From: Lonsdalea britannica
Lineage (GTDB): Bacteria; Pseudomonadota; Gammaproteobacteria; Enterobacterales; Enterobacteriaceae
Assembly (NCBI RefSeq): GCF_946477055.1
Contig: NZ_CAMKXG010000001.1
Coordinates: 6,682-70,681, forward strand
Direction of reading: 5' to 3'
Length of the DNA stretch: 64,000 nucleotides
The position numbers and the translations under genes are program-made. This document shows, in pieces, positions 42,796 to 53,059 of this stretch (the first letter of the stretch is position 1; each line of letters opens with the position of its first letter). Under the pieces are notes generated by a model. The model saw only the letters and a list, made by a program, of their open reading frames with translations. It was not told where the DNA came from and did not search any database.

Positions 42796-43994
42796 TGCAG
42801 ATGGCAGGGGCGATCGTGGAACGATTGAGACGCTGGGTCATGGGGACGCGCGAAAGCGATAACCTCAGCGCCGTGCTGTACGATCGTACGCTGCTGTGGC
42901 TGACGCTCGGACTGGCGGTGATTGGCTTCGTGATGGTGACTTCCGCCTCCATGCCGGTAGGGCAACGCCTCGCTGGCGACCCGTTCTTGTTCGCCAAGCG
43001 CGACGGACTCTATCTGGCGCTGGCGTTCGGCTTGTCGCTGATCACCATGCGGGTGCCGATGGCCGTCTGGCAGCGTTACAGCCCGGTTTTGCTGCTGGTC
43101 GCCATCGTTCTGCTGCTGGTGGTCTTGGTCGTCGGGAGCTCGGTCAACGGCGCCTCCCGCTGGATTTCATTGGGGCCGCTGCGCATACAGCCTGCCGAGC
43201 TGTCGAAGCTGGCGCTGTTCTGCTACCTCTCCAGTTACATGGTGCGCAAAGTGGAAGAGGTGCGAAACAACTTCTGGGGCTTCTGCAAACCGATGGGCGT
43301 GATGGTGGTGCTGGCGGTGCTGCTGCTGGCGCAGCCTGACCTTGGCACCGTAGTGGTGTTGTTTATTACGACGCTGGCCATGCTGTTTCTGGCGGGTGCC
43401 AAACTCTGGCAGTTTCTGGCGATTATCGGCAGCGGCATCTTCGCGGTCTGTCTGCTGATTATTGCGGAACCGTACCGTATCCGCCGCGTGACATCGTTCT
43501 GGAACCCTTGGGATGATCCGTTCGGCAGCGGCTATCAGTTGACGCAGTCGCTGATGGCGTTCGGACGCGGCGAAGTGTGGGGTCAGGGACTGGGTAATTC
43601 GATTCAGAAACTGGAATATCTGCCGGAAGCGCACACTGACTTTATTTTCTCCATTTTAGGCGAAGAACTGGGCTATATCGGTGTGGTTTTAGCGTTGTTA
43701 ATGATATTCTTCGTCGCCTTTCGGGCGATGTCGATTGGACGCCGCGCGCTGCAGATCGATCAGCGCTTTTCAGGGTTCCTGGCGTGTTCCATCGGCATTT
43801 GGTTCAGTTTCCAAACATTGGTCAATGTGGGAGCCGCGGCGGGCATGTTGCCGACCAAAGGGTTGACCCTGCCGCTGGTCAGTTACGGGGGGTCCAGTCT
43901 GTTGATTATGTCGACCGCCATCGTACTGCTGTTACGCATAGATTATGAGACGCGTCTGACGAAAGCGCAGGCGTTTACGAGGAGTGCCCGATGA
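42795..43994 (+). CDS. ftsW: Septal peptidoglycan glycosyltransferase FtsW
   Basis: FtsW is a SEDS-family glycan polymerase that works with FtsI at the septum. The 399-residue product has ten hydrophobic segments; the N-terminus is about 15 residues shorter than in E. coli (414). Conserved blocks include the catalytic-region [18 protein letters not shown], the [16 protein letters not shown] loop and [13 protein letters not shown]. Confidence 0.98.
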   Translation: MQMAGAIVERLRRWVMGTRESDNLSAVLYDRTLLWLTLGLAVIGFVMVTSASMPVGQRLAGDPFLFAKRDGLYLALAFGLSLITMRVPMAVWQRYSPVLLLVAIVLLLVVLVVGSSVNGASRWISLGPLRIQPAELSKLALFCYLSSYMVRKVEEVRNNFWGFCKPMGVMVVLAVLLLAQPDLGTVVVLFITTLAMLFLAGAKLWQFLAIIGSGIFAVCLLIIAEPYRIRRVTSFWNPWDDPFGSGYQLTQSLMAFGRGEVWGQGLGNSIQKLEYLPEAHTDFIFSILGEELGYIGVVLALLMIFFVAFRAMSIGRRALQIDQRFSGFLACSIGIWFSFQTLVNVGAAAGMLPTKGLTLPLVSYGGSSLLIMSTAIVLLLRIDYETRLTKAQAFTRSAR

Positions 43995-45082
43995 GTGGCG
44001 AAGGCAAGCGTTTGATGGTGATGGCAGGCGGAACCGGGGGCCATGTGTTCCCCGGATTGGCCGTGGCACATCATCTGATGGCGCAGGGATGGCAGGTGCG
44101 CTGGTTGGGCACCGCTGACCGTATGGAAGCCGATTTAGTGCCGAAGCACGGGATTGAGATTGATTTTATCCGCATTTCCGGTCTGCGCGGCAAAGGGCTT
44201 AAAGCGTTGATCAGCGCGCCGGTGCGTATTTTCCGCGCGGTGCGTCAGGCGCAGGCGATCATGCGCGATTACCAGCCGGACGTCGTGCTGGGCATGGGCG
44301 GCTATGTGTCCGGTCCCGGCGGCTTAGCTGCGTGGCTATGCGGTATTCCGGTCGTATTGCATGAACAGAACGGCATCGCCGGGCTGACCAACCGCTGGCT
44401 GTCGCGTATTGCGAAAACGGTGCTGCAGGCGTTTCCGGGCGCATTTCCTAAAGCGCCCGTGGTCGGAAACCCTGTGCGCACTGACGTGTTGGCGCTGCCG
44501 TCACCGGCGGAACGCCTGGCGGACCGTAGCGGACCTATCCGCGTATTGGTTATCGGCGGCAGTCAGGGCGCCCGGGTGCTGAACCAGACGTTGCCGGGCG
44601 TGGCCGCCACGCTGGGCGACAGAATCACCCTTTGGCATCAAACCGGTAAAGGCGCGCAGGCTGATGTTCAGGCGGCGTACGCGGAAGCCGGACAGCCGCA
44701 GCATAACGTGGTCGAATTTATTGATGATATGGCCGCGGCTTATGCCTGGGCCGATGTCGTTGTCTGTCGTTCCGGGGCGCTGACGGTCAGTGAGATCGCC
44801 GCCGCCGGTTTGCCAGCGCTTTTCGTGCCGTTCCAGCATAAGGATCGGCAGCAGTACTGGAACGCGTTGCCGCTGGAACAGGCGGGCGCGGCCAAAATTA
44901 TCGAGCAGGCCCAGATCAGCGTTGACGCCGTCAGCGATGTATTGGCCAGCTGGGACCGCGCTACGCTGCGCGACATGGCCGAGAAGGCCCAATCGGTCGC
45001 CATTCCTGATGCGACCGAGCGCGTTGCGGCAGAAGTCGTCGCAGCGGCGCGTACACAAGACGTGGCAGCGGTTCAACATTAA
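43991..45082 (+). CDS. murG: Lipid II synthase MurG
   Basis: MurG transfers GlcNAc from UDP-GlcNAc to lipid I, giving lipid II, on the inner face of the membrane. The 363-residue GT-B enzyme has the glycine-rich lipid I loop [12 protein letters not shown] at 11-22, a second loop [15 protein letters not shown], and the UDP-GlcNAc site [11 protein letters not shown]. It overlaps ftsW by four bases (ATGA). Confidence 0.98.
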   Translation: MSGEGKRLMVMAGGTGGHVFPGLAVAHHLMAQGWQVRWLGTADRMEADLVPKHGIEIDFIRISGLRGKGLKALISAPVRIFRAVRQAQAIMRDYQPDVVLGMGGYVSGPGGLAAWLCGIPVVLHEQNGIAGLTNRWLSRIAKTVLQAFPGAFPKAPVVGNPVRTDVLALPSPAERLADRSGPIRVLVIGGSQGARVLNQTLPGVAATLGDRITLWHQTGKGAQADVQAAYAEAGQPQHNVVEFIDDMAAAYAWADVVVCRSGALTVSEIAAAGLPALFVPFQHKDRQQYWNALPLEQAGAAKIIEQAQISVDAVSDVLASWDRATLRDMAEKAQSVAIPDATERVAAEVVAAARTQDVAAVQH

Positions 45083-45134
45083 TCATGACATCGCCGGACA
45101 CAGGACGGCGATCAATAAGGTAGCGATAGGTAAA

Positions 45135-46595
45135 GTGAATACACAACAACTGGCGAAACTGCGTTCAATCGTGCCCGAGATGCATCGCGTCCGGCACATC
45201 CACTTTGTTGGCATCGGTGGTGCTGGCATGGGCGGTATCGCCGAAGTTCTGGTTAATGAAGGCTATGAGATTAGCGGTTCCGATTTGGCACCGAATGCCG
45301 TTACGCAGCAGCTGAGTGATTTAGGCGCGCAGATCTATTTCCACCACCGTCCGGAAAATGTGAACGGCGCGAGCGTGGTGGTCGTTTCCAGCGCCATTTC
45401 CGGCGACAACCCGGAAATCATTGCCGCGAAGGAAGCGCGTATCCCCGTGATTCGCCGGGCGGAAATGCTGGCGGAACTGATGCGCTTTCGTCACGGCATT
45501 GCTGTGGCGGGAACACACGGCAAAACGACGACGACGGCGATGGTGACCAGTATTTACGCGGAAGCCGGTCTGGACCCCACCTTCGTCAACGGCGGGCTGG
45601 TGAAAGCGGCAGGTACGCACGCGCGACTGGGATCCAGTCGCTACCTGATTGCAGAAGCGGACGAAAGCGACGCGTCTTTCCTGCATTTGCAGCCGATGGC
45701 GGCGATCGTGACCAATATCGAAGCCGACCATATGGACACATATCAGGGCGATTTCGAGAATCTGAAGCAGACGTTCATCAACTTTCTGCACAATCTGCCG
45801 TTTTATGGACACGCGGTGATGTGTCTGGACGATCAGGTGGTCCGCGAGCTGCTGCCGCGTGTAGGGCGTCATGTGACGACATACGGATTCTGCGACGATG
45901 CGGATGTGCGCATCGCCAGTTATCGCCAGGTCGGTGCGCAGGGCCACTTTACGCTGGCGCGTCAGGGGAAACCTCTGCTGCACGTGACCCTGAATGCGCC
46001 TGGCCGCCACAATGCATTGAATGCGGCGGCGGCGGTTGCGGTCGCCTCAGAAGAAGGGATTGAAGACGACGCGATCCTGCGGGCGCTCGAACGTTTCGAA
46101 GGCACCGGCCGTCGTTTCGACTTCCTGGGCGAATATCCGCTGGAGTCGGTAAACGGCAAAAGCGGCGCGGTCATGCTGGTCGATGATTACGGCCATCATC
46201 CCACCGAAGTGGACGCCACGATTAAAGCGGCGCGAGCGGGCTGGCCCGAAAAAAGGCTGGTAATGGTTTTCCAGCCTCACCGCTATACGCGTACGCGCGA
46301 TCTGTATGACGACTTCGCGCACGTGCTGTCTCAGGTGGATGTTTTGCTGATGTTGGATGTTTATTCAGCAGGAGAAACACCTATTCCTGGGGCCGATAGC
46401 CGCTCTTTATGCCGTACGATTCGCGGAAGAGGTAGGATTGATCCGATTTTGGTGCCGGATATAGAGACTTTACCTGAATTGTTAGCACCGGCACTGCAAG
46501 ATGGTGACCTCGTCATGGTTCAGGGCGCAGGTAATATCGGCAAACTGGCCCGCAGGCTGGCGGATTCTCGCTTACAGCCGCAGGTCAAAGGGTAA
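45135..46595 (+). CDS. murC: UDP-MurNAc:L-alanine ligase MurC
   Basis: MurC attaches the first amino acid, L-alanine, to UDP-MurNAc. The start is a GTG at 45135, giving 486 residues (491 in E. coli) beginning with [15 protein letters not shown] after the initiator; the open frame extends upstream through murG but has no homology there. The UDP-binding [14 protein letters not shown] and ATP loop [12 protein letters not shown] (125-136) are intact. Confidence 0.97.
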   Translation: MNTQQLAKLRSIVPEMHRVRHIHFVGIGGAGMGGIAEVLVNEGYEISGSDLAPNAVTQQLSDLGAQIYFHHRPENVNGASVVVVSSAISGDNPEIIAAKEARIPVIRRAEMLAELMRFRHGIAVAGTHGKTTTTAMVTSIYAEAGLDPTFVNGGLVKAAGTHARLGSSRYLIAEADESDASFLHLQPMAAIVTNIEADHMDTYQGDFENLKQTFINFLHNLPFYGHAVMCLDDQVVRELLPRVGRHVTTYGFCDDADVRIASYRQVGAQGHFTLARQGKPLLHVTLNAPGRHNALNAAAAVAVASEEGIEDDAILRALERFEGTGRRFDFLGEYPLESVNGKSGAVMLVDDYGHHPTEVDATIKAARAGWPEKRLVMVFQPHRYTRTRDLYDDFAHVLSQVDVLLMLDVYSAGETPIPGADSRSLCRTIRGRGRIDPILVPDIETLPELLAPALQDGDLVMVQGAGNIGKLARRLADSRLQPQVKG

Positions 46596-46601
46596 AAGTA
46601 A

Positions 46602-47522
46602 ATGACTGAGAAAGTGGCTGTATTGCTGGGTGGTTCATCCGCAGAACGCGAAATCTCTTTGCTCTCGGGGCAGGCCGTATTGGCCGGGCTGCGTGAAGCG
46701 GGAGTGGATGCGCGCGCGATAGACCCCAGTGACTTCCCGGTCAGTTACCTTAAAGAACAAGGCTTTACCCGGGTATTCATCACGCTGCACGGGCGCGGTG
46801 GCGAAGACGGCTCCATGCAGGGCGCGCTGGAGCAGCTGGGGCTGCCATATACCGGCAGCGGCGTGATGGCGTCGGCGCTGACGATGGATAAGTGTCGCAC
46901 CAAGCAGATTTGGCAGGCGTCAAATTTACCGGTAGCGCCTTATATCGTGCTGAATCGGCATCAGTTTCAGCGCAGTAATCCATCTGGTTTGCTAAAGTTA
47001 GTAGAACCTCTTGGTATGCCATTGATTGTCAAGCCGAGTCGGGAAGGTTCCAGCGTCGGAATGAGCAAAGTCGAACAGGCTGAAGCCTTACCTGCGGCGT
47101 TGGAAGCGGCTTTCCATCATGACGAAAACGTGATGGTGGAGAAGTGGTTGAGCGGTCCGGAGTTTACGGTGGCTATTCTCGGTAACGAAACCTTGCCGTC
47201 GATTCGCATTCAGGCGACAGGCACGTTTTACGACTATCAGGCGAAGTACGAGTCGGAAGACACCCGTTACTTTTGCCCCAGCGGTCTGACTGCGGAGCAG
47301 GAAAGCGAACTGGCTTCTCTGTCGCTGGCGGCCTACCGCGCGCTGGACTGCAGCGGCTGGGGACGGGTTGATGTGATGATGGACGACGACGGCAAATTTT
47401 ACCTGTTAGAGGTGAATACCTCTCCGGGGATGACCGAGCACAGCCTGGTGCCGATGGCTGCCAAAGAACATGGCCTGACGTTTCCACAATTGGTGACACG
47501 TATTTTGGATCTGGCGAGCTGA
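46602..47522 (+). CDS. ddlB: D-alanine:D-alanine ligase DdlB
   Basis: DdlB makes the D-Ala-D-Ala dipeptide used by MurF. The 306-residue ATP-grasp protein (306 in E. coli) starts [20 protein letters not shown] and includes the triad-like region [12 protein letters not shown] and the metal-binding [18 protein letters not shown]. It starts six bases after murC. Confidence 0.98.
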   Translation: MTEKVAVLLGGSSAEREISLLSGQAVLAGLREAGVDARAIDPSDFPVSYLKEQGFTRVFITLHGRGGEDGSMQGALEQLGLPYTGSGVMASALTMDKCRTKQIWQASNLPVAPYIVLNRHQFQRSNPSGLLKLVEPLGMPLIVKPSREGSSVGMSKVEQAEALPAALEAAFHHDENVMVEKWLSGPEFTVAILGNETLPSIRIQATGTFYDYQAKYESEDTRYFCPSGLTAEQESELASLSLAAYRALDCSGWGRVDVMMDDDGKFYLLEVNTSPGMTEHSLVPMAAKEHGLTFPQLVTRILDLAS

Positions 47523-47523
47523 T

Positions 47524-48381
47524 ATGTCGCAAGCGGCGCTTAACACACGCGGACGCGAGCCCGAATCGAACGGCGCGCGTCGCAGCAACGGCGGCCAACT
47601 GGCGGGCATGATTTTCCTGCTGATGGTGGTGGGCACCATCGCCTGGGGCAGTTGGATGGTGGTGGGATGGATGCAAGACGCCAGCCGGCTGCCGCTGTCT
47701 CGGCTGGTGGTGACGGGAGAAAGAACCTACACCACCAACGACGATATTCGTCAGGCGATACTGTCGCTCGGGGCGCCGGGAACGTTTATGACGCAGGACG
47801 TCAATATCATCCAGCAGCAGATTGAACGACTGCCGTGGATTAAACAGGCCAGCGTGCGTAAGCAGTGGCCTGACGAATTAAAGATTCATCTGGTTGAATA
47901 CGTGCCCTTTGCACGTTGGAATGACCAGCTGATGGTGGACAGCGATGGAAACGCGTTCAGCGTACCGGCGGAACGCATCGGTAATAAGAAGATGCCGATG
48001 TTGTACGGGCCGGAAGGCAGCGAGGCCGACGTGCTGGAAGGGTATCGGAACATGAACCAGATACTAAGCGCCGGCAAGTTTCAGCTGAAAATGGTTGCGA
48101 TGACCGCGCGCCATTCCTGGCAGGTGGGTCTGGAAGACGATATCCGCCTGCAGTTGGGACGCGACGATCAGGCTCGCCGTCTGGCGCGATTTATTGAGTT
48201 GTATCCGCTTCTTCAACAGCAGGCGAAGGACGGGAACAAGCGGATTAACTATGTGGATCTGCGTTACGACTCAGGCGCAGCGGTAGGTTGGGGTCCGGCG
48301 TTTATCGATCAGCAACAAGACATTGATCGTCACCAAAACGGTAATCAGCAACAGAATCAGGCACAGGCTAAACAGCAATGA
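47524..48381 (+). CDS. ftsQ: Cell division protein FtsQ
   Basis: FtsQ recruits FtsL and FtsB to the divisome. The 285-residue product (276 in E. coli) has a short cytoplasmic tail, a membrane segment at about 26-48, a POTRA domain starting at [19 protein letters not shown], and a beta domain. The C-terminal tail after residue 265 is rich in Gln, Asn and His ([18 protein letters not shown]) and slightly longer than in E. coli. It overlaps ftsA by four bases. Confidence 0.97.
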   Translation: MSQAALNTRGREPESNGARRSNGGQLAGMIFLLMVVGTIAWGSWMVVGWMQDASRLPLSRLVVTGERTYTTNDDIRQAILSLGAPGTFMTQDVNIIQQQIERLPWIKQASVRKQWPDELKIHLVEYVPFARWNDQLMVDSDGNAFSVPAERIGNKKMPMLYGPEGSEADVLEGYRNMNQILSAGKFQLKMVAMTARHSWQVGLEDDIRLQLGRDDQARRLARFIELYPLLQQQAKDGNKRINYVDLRYDSGAAVGWGPAFIDQQQDIDRHQNGNQQQNQAQAKQQ

Positions 48382-49634
48382 TCAAGTCGACGGACAGAAA
48401 ACTGGTAGTTGGGCTGGAAATCGGTACAGCAAAAGTGGCTGCGCTGGTAGGGGAAGTTCTGCCCGATGGCATGGTCAATATTATCGGTGTGGGTAGTTGC
48501 CCGTCACGGGGTATGGATAAAGGCGGCGTGAACGACCTGGAGTCGGTGGTGAAGTGCGTACAGCGCGCCATTGACCAGGCTGAACTGATGGCGGACTGCC
48601 AGATTTCATCAGTTTATCTGGCGCTGTCCGGCAAACATATCAGCTGCCAGAACGAGATTGGCATGGTGCCGATCTCTGAAGAAGAAGTGACGCTGGACGA
48701 CGTGGAAAGCGTCGTCCACACGGCGAAATCCGTACGCGTACGCGATGAGCATCGCATCCTGCACGTCATCCCGCAGGAGTACGCGATCGACTACCAGGAA
48801 GGCATCAAGAATCCGGTAGGGCTGTCCGGCGTACGTATGCAGGCGAAGGTGCATCTGATCACCTGCCATAACGATATGGCGAAGAACATCGTCAAAGCGG
48901 TTGAACGCTGCGGTCTGAAAGTCGATCAGCTGATTTTCGCCGGACTGGCATCCAGCTATGCGGTGCTGACTGAAGACGAACGCGAGCTGGGCGTTTGCGT
49001 GGTGGATATCGGCGGCGGCACCATGGATATGGCGGTTTACACCGGCGGCGCGCTGCGCCACACCAAGGTGATCCCGTACGCAGGCAACGTGGTCACCAGC
49101 GATATCGCTTACGCTTTCGGCACTCCGCCTACGGACGCCGAGGCGATCAAAGTTCGCTACGGCTGCGCGCTGGGCTCTATCGTGAGCAAAGACGAAGCGG
49201 TTGAAGTTCCCAGCGTGGGCGGTCGTCCGCCGCGCAGTCTGCAGCGTCAGACATTGGCCGAGGTTATCGAGCCGCGTTACACCGAGCTGCTGAATCTGGT
49301 GAACGACGAGCTATTGCAGTTACAGGAGCAGTTGCGTCAGCAGGGCGTCAAGCATCACCTGGCGGCCGGTATCGTGCTGACGGGTGGAGCCGCACAGATT
49401 GATGGCCTGGCCGCATGCGCCCAGCGAGTGTTCCATACGCAGGTTCGTATCGGGCAACCGCTGAACATCACAGGCCTGACGGATTATGCGCAGGAGCCTT
49501 ACTACTCTACGGCGGTAGGGTTGCTGCACTACGGTAAAGAATCTCACCTGAACGGTGAGCATGAAGTGGAAAAACGCGCCTCAGTGAGCCACTGGTTTAA
49601 ACGCCTGAACAGCTGGCTGAGAAAAGAATTTTAA
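48378..49634 (+). CDS. ftsA: Actin-like cell division protein FtsA
   Basis: FtsA anchors FtsZ to the membrane and signals to the septal wall enzymes. The 418-residue product (420 in E. coli) has actin-fold phosphate loops ([15 protein letters not shown] and [17 protein letters not shown]) and the C-terminal amphipathic membrane helix [14 protein letters not shown]. It overlaps ftsQ (ATGA) and is 72 bases from ftsZ. Confidence 0.98.
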   Translation: MIKSTDRKLVVGLEIGTAKVAALVGEVLPDGMVNIIGVGSCPSRGMDKGGVNDLESVVKCVQRAIDQAELMADCQISSVYLALSGKHISCQNEIGMVPISEEEVTLDDVESVVHTAKSVRVRDEHRILHVIPQEYAIDYQEGIKNPVGLSGVRMQAKVHLITCHNDMAKNIVKAVERCGLKVDQLIFAGLASSYAVLTEDERELGVCVVDIGGGTMDMAVYTGGALRHTKVIPYAGNVVTSDIAYAFGTPPTDAEAIKVRYGCALGSIVSKDEAVEVPSVGGRPPRSLQRQTLAEVIEPRYTELLNLVNDELLQLQEQLRQQGVKHHLAAGIVLTGGAAQIDGLAACAQRVFHTQVRIGQPLNITGLTDYAQEPYYSTAVGLLHYGKESHLNGEHEVEKRASVSHWFKRLNSWLRKEF

Positions 49635-49706
49635 CGGTTATCAAAAGAGATCCTGGCACAGCTTTTTTGATCTCGAAGTAACACAGGCACAAGACGGAGA
49701 GAAACT

Positions 49707-50861
49707 ATGTTTGAACCTATGGAATTAACCAACGACGCGGTGATTAAAGTCATCGGCGTCGGTGGCGGCGGCGGTAACGCGGTCGAGCATATGGTGCGTG
49801 AACGCATTGAAGGCGTTGAGTTCTTTGCGGTCAACACTGACGCTCAGGCACTGCGCAAAACGGCGGTTGGGCAGACTATCCAGATCGGTAGCGGTATCAC
49901 CAAAGGTCTGGGCGCCGGGGCTAACCCGGAAGTCGGCCGTAACTCTGCTGAAGAAGACCGCGAGGCATTGCGCGCGTCTCTTGAAGGCGCCGATATGGTG
50001 TTTATCGCTGCGGGTATGGGCGGTGGTACGGGGACGGGCGCTGCGCCGGTTGTAGCCGAAGTGGCTAAAGACCTGGGCATTCTGACCGTTGCCGTCGTGA
50101 CCAAGCCGTTTAACTTCGAAGGCAAAAAACGCATGGCGTTTGCGGAACAAGGTATCGCGGAGCTGTCTAAGCACGTGGATTCCCTGATCACCATCCCGAA
50201 CGACAAATTGCTGAAAGTTCTGGGACGCGGTATCTCCCTGCTGGATGCGTTCGGCGCTGCCAACGACGTGCTGAAAGGTGCGGTTCAGGGTATCGCTGAA
50301 CTGATTACCCGCCCGGGGTTGATGAACGTCGACTTCGCGGATGTTCGCACCGTGATGTCCGAAATGGGCTATGCCATGATGGGTTCCGGCGTAGCGCGTG
50401 GCGAAGACCGTGCGGAAGAAGCGGCCGAAATGGCGATCTCCAGCCCGCTGCTGGAAGATATCGACCTGTCCGGCGCTCGCGGCGTTCTGGTCAACATCAC
50501 GGCGGGCTTTGACCTGCGTCTGGATGAGTTCGAAACGGTCGGTAACACGATTCGTGCTTTCGCGTCCGACAACGCTACCGTGGTTATCGGTACGTCTCTG
50601 GACCCGGAAATGAACGACGAACTGCGCGTTACCGTGGTGGCGACAGGCATCGGCATGGACAAACGTCCGGAAATTACGCTGGTGACCAACAAGCAGAGCA
50701 GTCAGCCGGTAATGGACCACCGTTACCAGCAGCATGGCATGTCGCCTCTGCCGCAGGAAAAACCGGCTGCCGCCAAGGTCGTCAACGACCAGAACACGCA
50801 GCCTAATAAAGAGCCGGATTACCTGGATATCCCGGCGTTCCTGCGCAAGCAGGCCGATTAA
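49707..50861 (+). CDS. ftsZ: Tubulin-like division GTPase FtsZ
   Basis: FtsZ polymerises into the Z-ring that organises division. The 384-residue product (383 in E. coli) carries the tubulin signature GGGTGTG at 106-112, the T7 loop with NVDFADV, and the conserved C-terminal peptide [14 protein letters not shown], which binds FtsA and ZipA. GGAGA precedes the ATG. Confidence 0.99.
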   Translation: MFEPMELTNDAVIKVIGVGGGGGNAVEHMVRERIEGVEFFAVNTDAQALRKTAVGQTIQIGSGITKGLGAGANPEVGRNSAEEDREALRASLEGADMVFIAAGMGGGTGTGAAPVVAEVAKDLGILTVAVVTKPFNFEGKKRMAFAEQGIAELSKHVDSLITIPNDKLLKVLGRGISLLDAFGAANDVLKGAVQGIAELITRPGLMNVDFADVRTVMSEMGYAMMGSGVARGEDRAEEAAEMAISSPLLEDIDLSGARGVLVNITAGFDLRLDEFETVGNTIRAFASDNATVVIGTSLDPEMNDELRVTVVATGIGMDKRPEITLVTNKQSSQPVMDHRYQQHGMSPLPQEKPAAAKVVNDQNTQPNKEPDYLDIPAFLRKQAD

Positions 50862-50908
50862 CCGGCCGCTTGGTTGGAATCTCCGCTCTTTGTGCTAAAC
50901 TGTGCCGC

Positions 50909-50932
50909 CGGCCTTGGTATAGACTAAGGCCG
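50909..50932 (+). promoter_or_regulatory. Hairpin in the lpxC upstream region
   Basis: CGGCCTTGGT pairs with ACTAAGGCCG (one G-T pair) around ATAG, 30 bases before the lpxC start. There is no T run, so it is more likely part of the lpxC 5' untranslated region than a terminator for ftsZ. A TAAACT at 50895-50900 could be the -10 box of an lpxC promoter. Confidence 0.5.
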
Positions 50933-50946
50933 TTGGTTCGGATTAA

Positions 50947-51877
<931 letters not shown>

Positions 51878-51879
<2 letters not shown>

Positions 51880-51907
51880 CAAGTCAGAACAACAACTTGT
51901 CGTTTTT
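51878..51907 (+). terminator. lpxC terminator
   Basis: GACAAGT and ACTTGTC form a seven-base-pair stem with a loop of about ten bases, followed by GTTTTT. It overlaps the lpxC stop codon and ends next to the stop of the convergent DUF721 gene, so it probably closes the mra/fts transcript. Confidence 0.75.
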
Positions 51908-52427
51908 ATGACTGGTTATCACTGGTTTTCTCTCCGGCCAGTGAAGCCAGTCTTTTTAATATCCGCTGTAACCTTTCCGGGCTGTTTTCCGCTAATCCAT
52001 TCAATATTTCTGCACTCTGCGGACTCAGCGAACGTTGCTTCGGCACGTCCTTAGAATCAACCCCGGTGCTGGTGTCCGACAGCTTATTATTTTGATGTGC
52101 TTTAGCTGCCAGCGAAGGATTAATCCGGATGTCGATTGCTGCTAATGATGGTAGTATTTGAGCACGCAATGCGGAGAGTAATGCGGGCTGTTCATAACGT
52201 AGCCGCATCATCCAACTGGCGTTCGCCGTTTCCAGCACTAACAAACTGCGGCGATAATTTGCGACGCGGCACCAAGGGTGCATTTGCGCTGGCAATAGCG
52301 CGCAGACGGCGCGATTAAGTTTTACCAGCGCGGCAGCGCGCTGCTGAATATCTCGCAGCGGACCGCTTCCGGTTTCCGATGCGCTATCAAAAAAAGACTC
52401 TAGTGATTGTGGACGACTATCACGCAT
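51906..52427 (-). CDS. DUF721 (DciA-like) domain protein
   Basis: The 173-residue protein begins MRDSRPQSLESFFDSA and has the DUF721 pattern: a helical start, PWCRVANYRRSLLVLETANASWMMRLRYE and a helix ALLSALRAQILP. In many bacteria DUF721/DciA proteins help load the replicative helicase; enterobacteria with phage-derived DnaC usually lack full DciA, so the role here is uncertain. The C-terminal third is low in predicted structure. It is divergent from secM and convergent with lpxC; E. coli K-12 has no gene here. Confidence 0.8.
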   Translation of the reverse strand: MRDSRPQSLESFFDSASETGSGPLRDIQQRAAALVKLNRAVCALLPAQMHPWCRVANYRRSLLVLETANASWMMRLRYEQPALLSALRAQILPSLAAIDIRINPSLAAKAHQNNKLSDTSTGVDSKDVPKQRSLSPQSAEILNGLAENSPERLQRILKRLASLAGEKTSDNQS

Positions 52428-52455
52428 AACGCAGGCTCCGACGGACAGTAAACTT

Positions 52456-52974
52456 GTGATTGGTATTCTAAATCGTTGGCGACAATTTGGCAGACGTTAT
52501 TTTTGGCCGCATCTCCTGTTGGGGATGGTCGCGGCTGGTTTTGGTCTGCCCGTTAGTCTGTGCGAATCCCAGAATGCCCCATCGCTGTCGACCTCGGCGA
52601 TTAGCCGCCATAACGTTTCCGCCTTTAGCCTGACCGATCTGGTGGCATTAAAAGAGGCTCATCGACGTTCATCCGTCGGCATTGATTATTGGCATCAGCA
52701 TGCCATTCGCACCGTTATCCGGCATCTGTCATTTGCTCTGACGGCGCCGCAGCCTTCTACGGTGGCTGAAGCGGTGGTGTCCTCGCCCGCACAGCATCAG
52801 ATCCTGATTGAAACACTCCACGCGTTGTTGACCCAGGAAAATAGGGTGCCCGCGCTGGATGTCTCGACGTACTTCTCCGCAGTATCTTCGCTATTCCATC
52901 ATTCCGGCATCTGGCTTGCCCAGACGATGGGGATACGCGCCGGACCGCTTAACTACCCCCCTTTTTTCTGTTAA
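52456..52974 (+). CDS. secM: Secretion monitor SecM (arrest peptide regulator of secA)
   Basis: SecM stalls the ribosome near its C-terminus when export is slow, exposing the secA ribosome-binding site. The 172-residue product (170 in E. coli) starts with GTG, has a long signal sequence (RRYFWPHLLLGMVAAGFGLPV) and the conserved block IDYWHQHAIRTVIRHLSFAL. The arrest segment reads FHHSGIWLAQTMGIRAGP (147-164), keeping Trp153 and G159-IRAGP-164. The aromatic residue before Trp is six, not five, positions away, and eight residues (LNYPPFFC) follow the last Pro instead of four. Confidence 0.95.
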   Translation: MIGILNRWRQFGRRYFWPHLLLGMVAAGFGLPVSLCESQNAPSLSTSAISRHNVSAFSLTDLVALKEAHRRSSVGIDYWHQHAIRTVIRHLSFALTAPQPSTVAEAVVSSPAQHQILIETLHALLTQENRVPALDVSTYFSAVSSLFHHSGIWLAQTMGIRAGPLNYPPFFC

Positions 52975-53016
52975 CACGCGCAATAGCCGGGTGAGATAGC
53001 CTGGTTTTCTGTTGTT

Positions 53017-53040
53017 ATGCCACAGTAGATACGGTGGCAT
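53017..53040 (+). promoter_or_regulatory. Hairpin between secM and secA
   Basis: ATGCCAC and GTGGCAT form a seven-base-pair stem with a ten-base loop, 19 bases upstream of the secA start and directly before the GTAGAGA ribosome-binding region. In E. coli a structure in this interval hides the secA site until SecM arrest opens it; this is the likely equivalent. Confidence 0.55.
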
Positions 53041-53059
53041 TGTAGAGATTAAAATTATT

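Noticed and set aside
44790-45134. N-terminal extension of MurC through the end of murG
   Set aside because: It is the shadow of murG in another frame; similarity to MurC begins exactly at the GTG at 45135.
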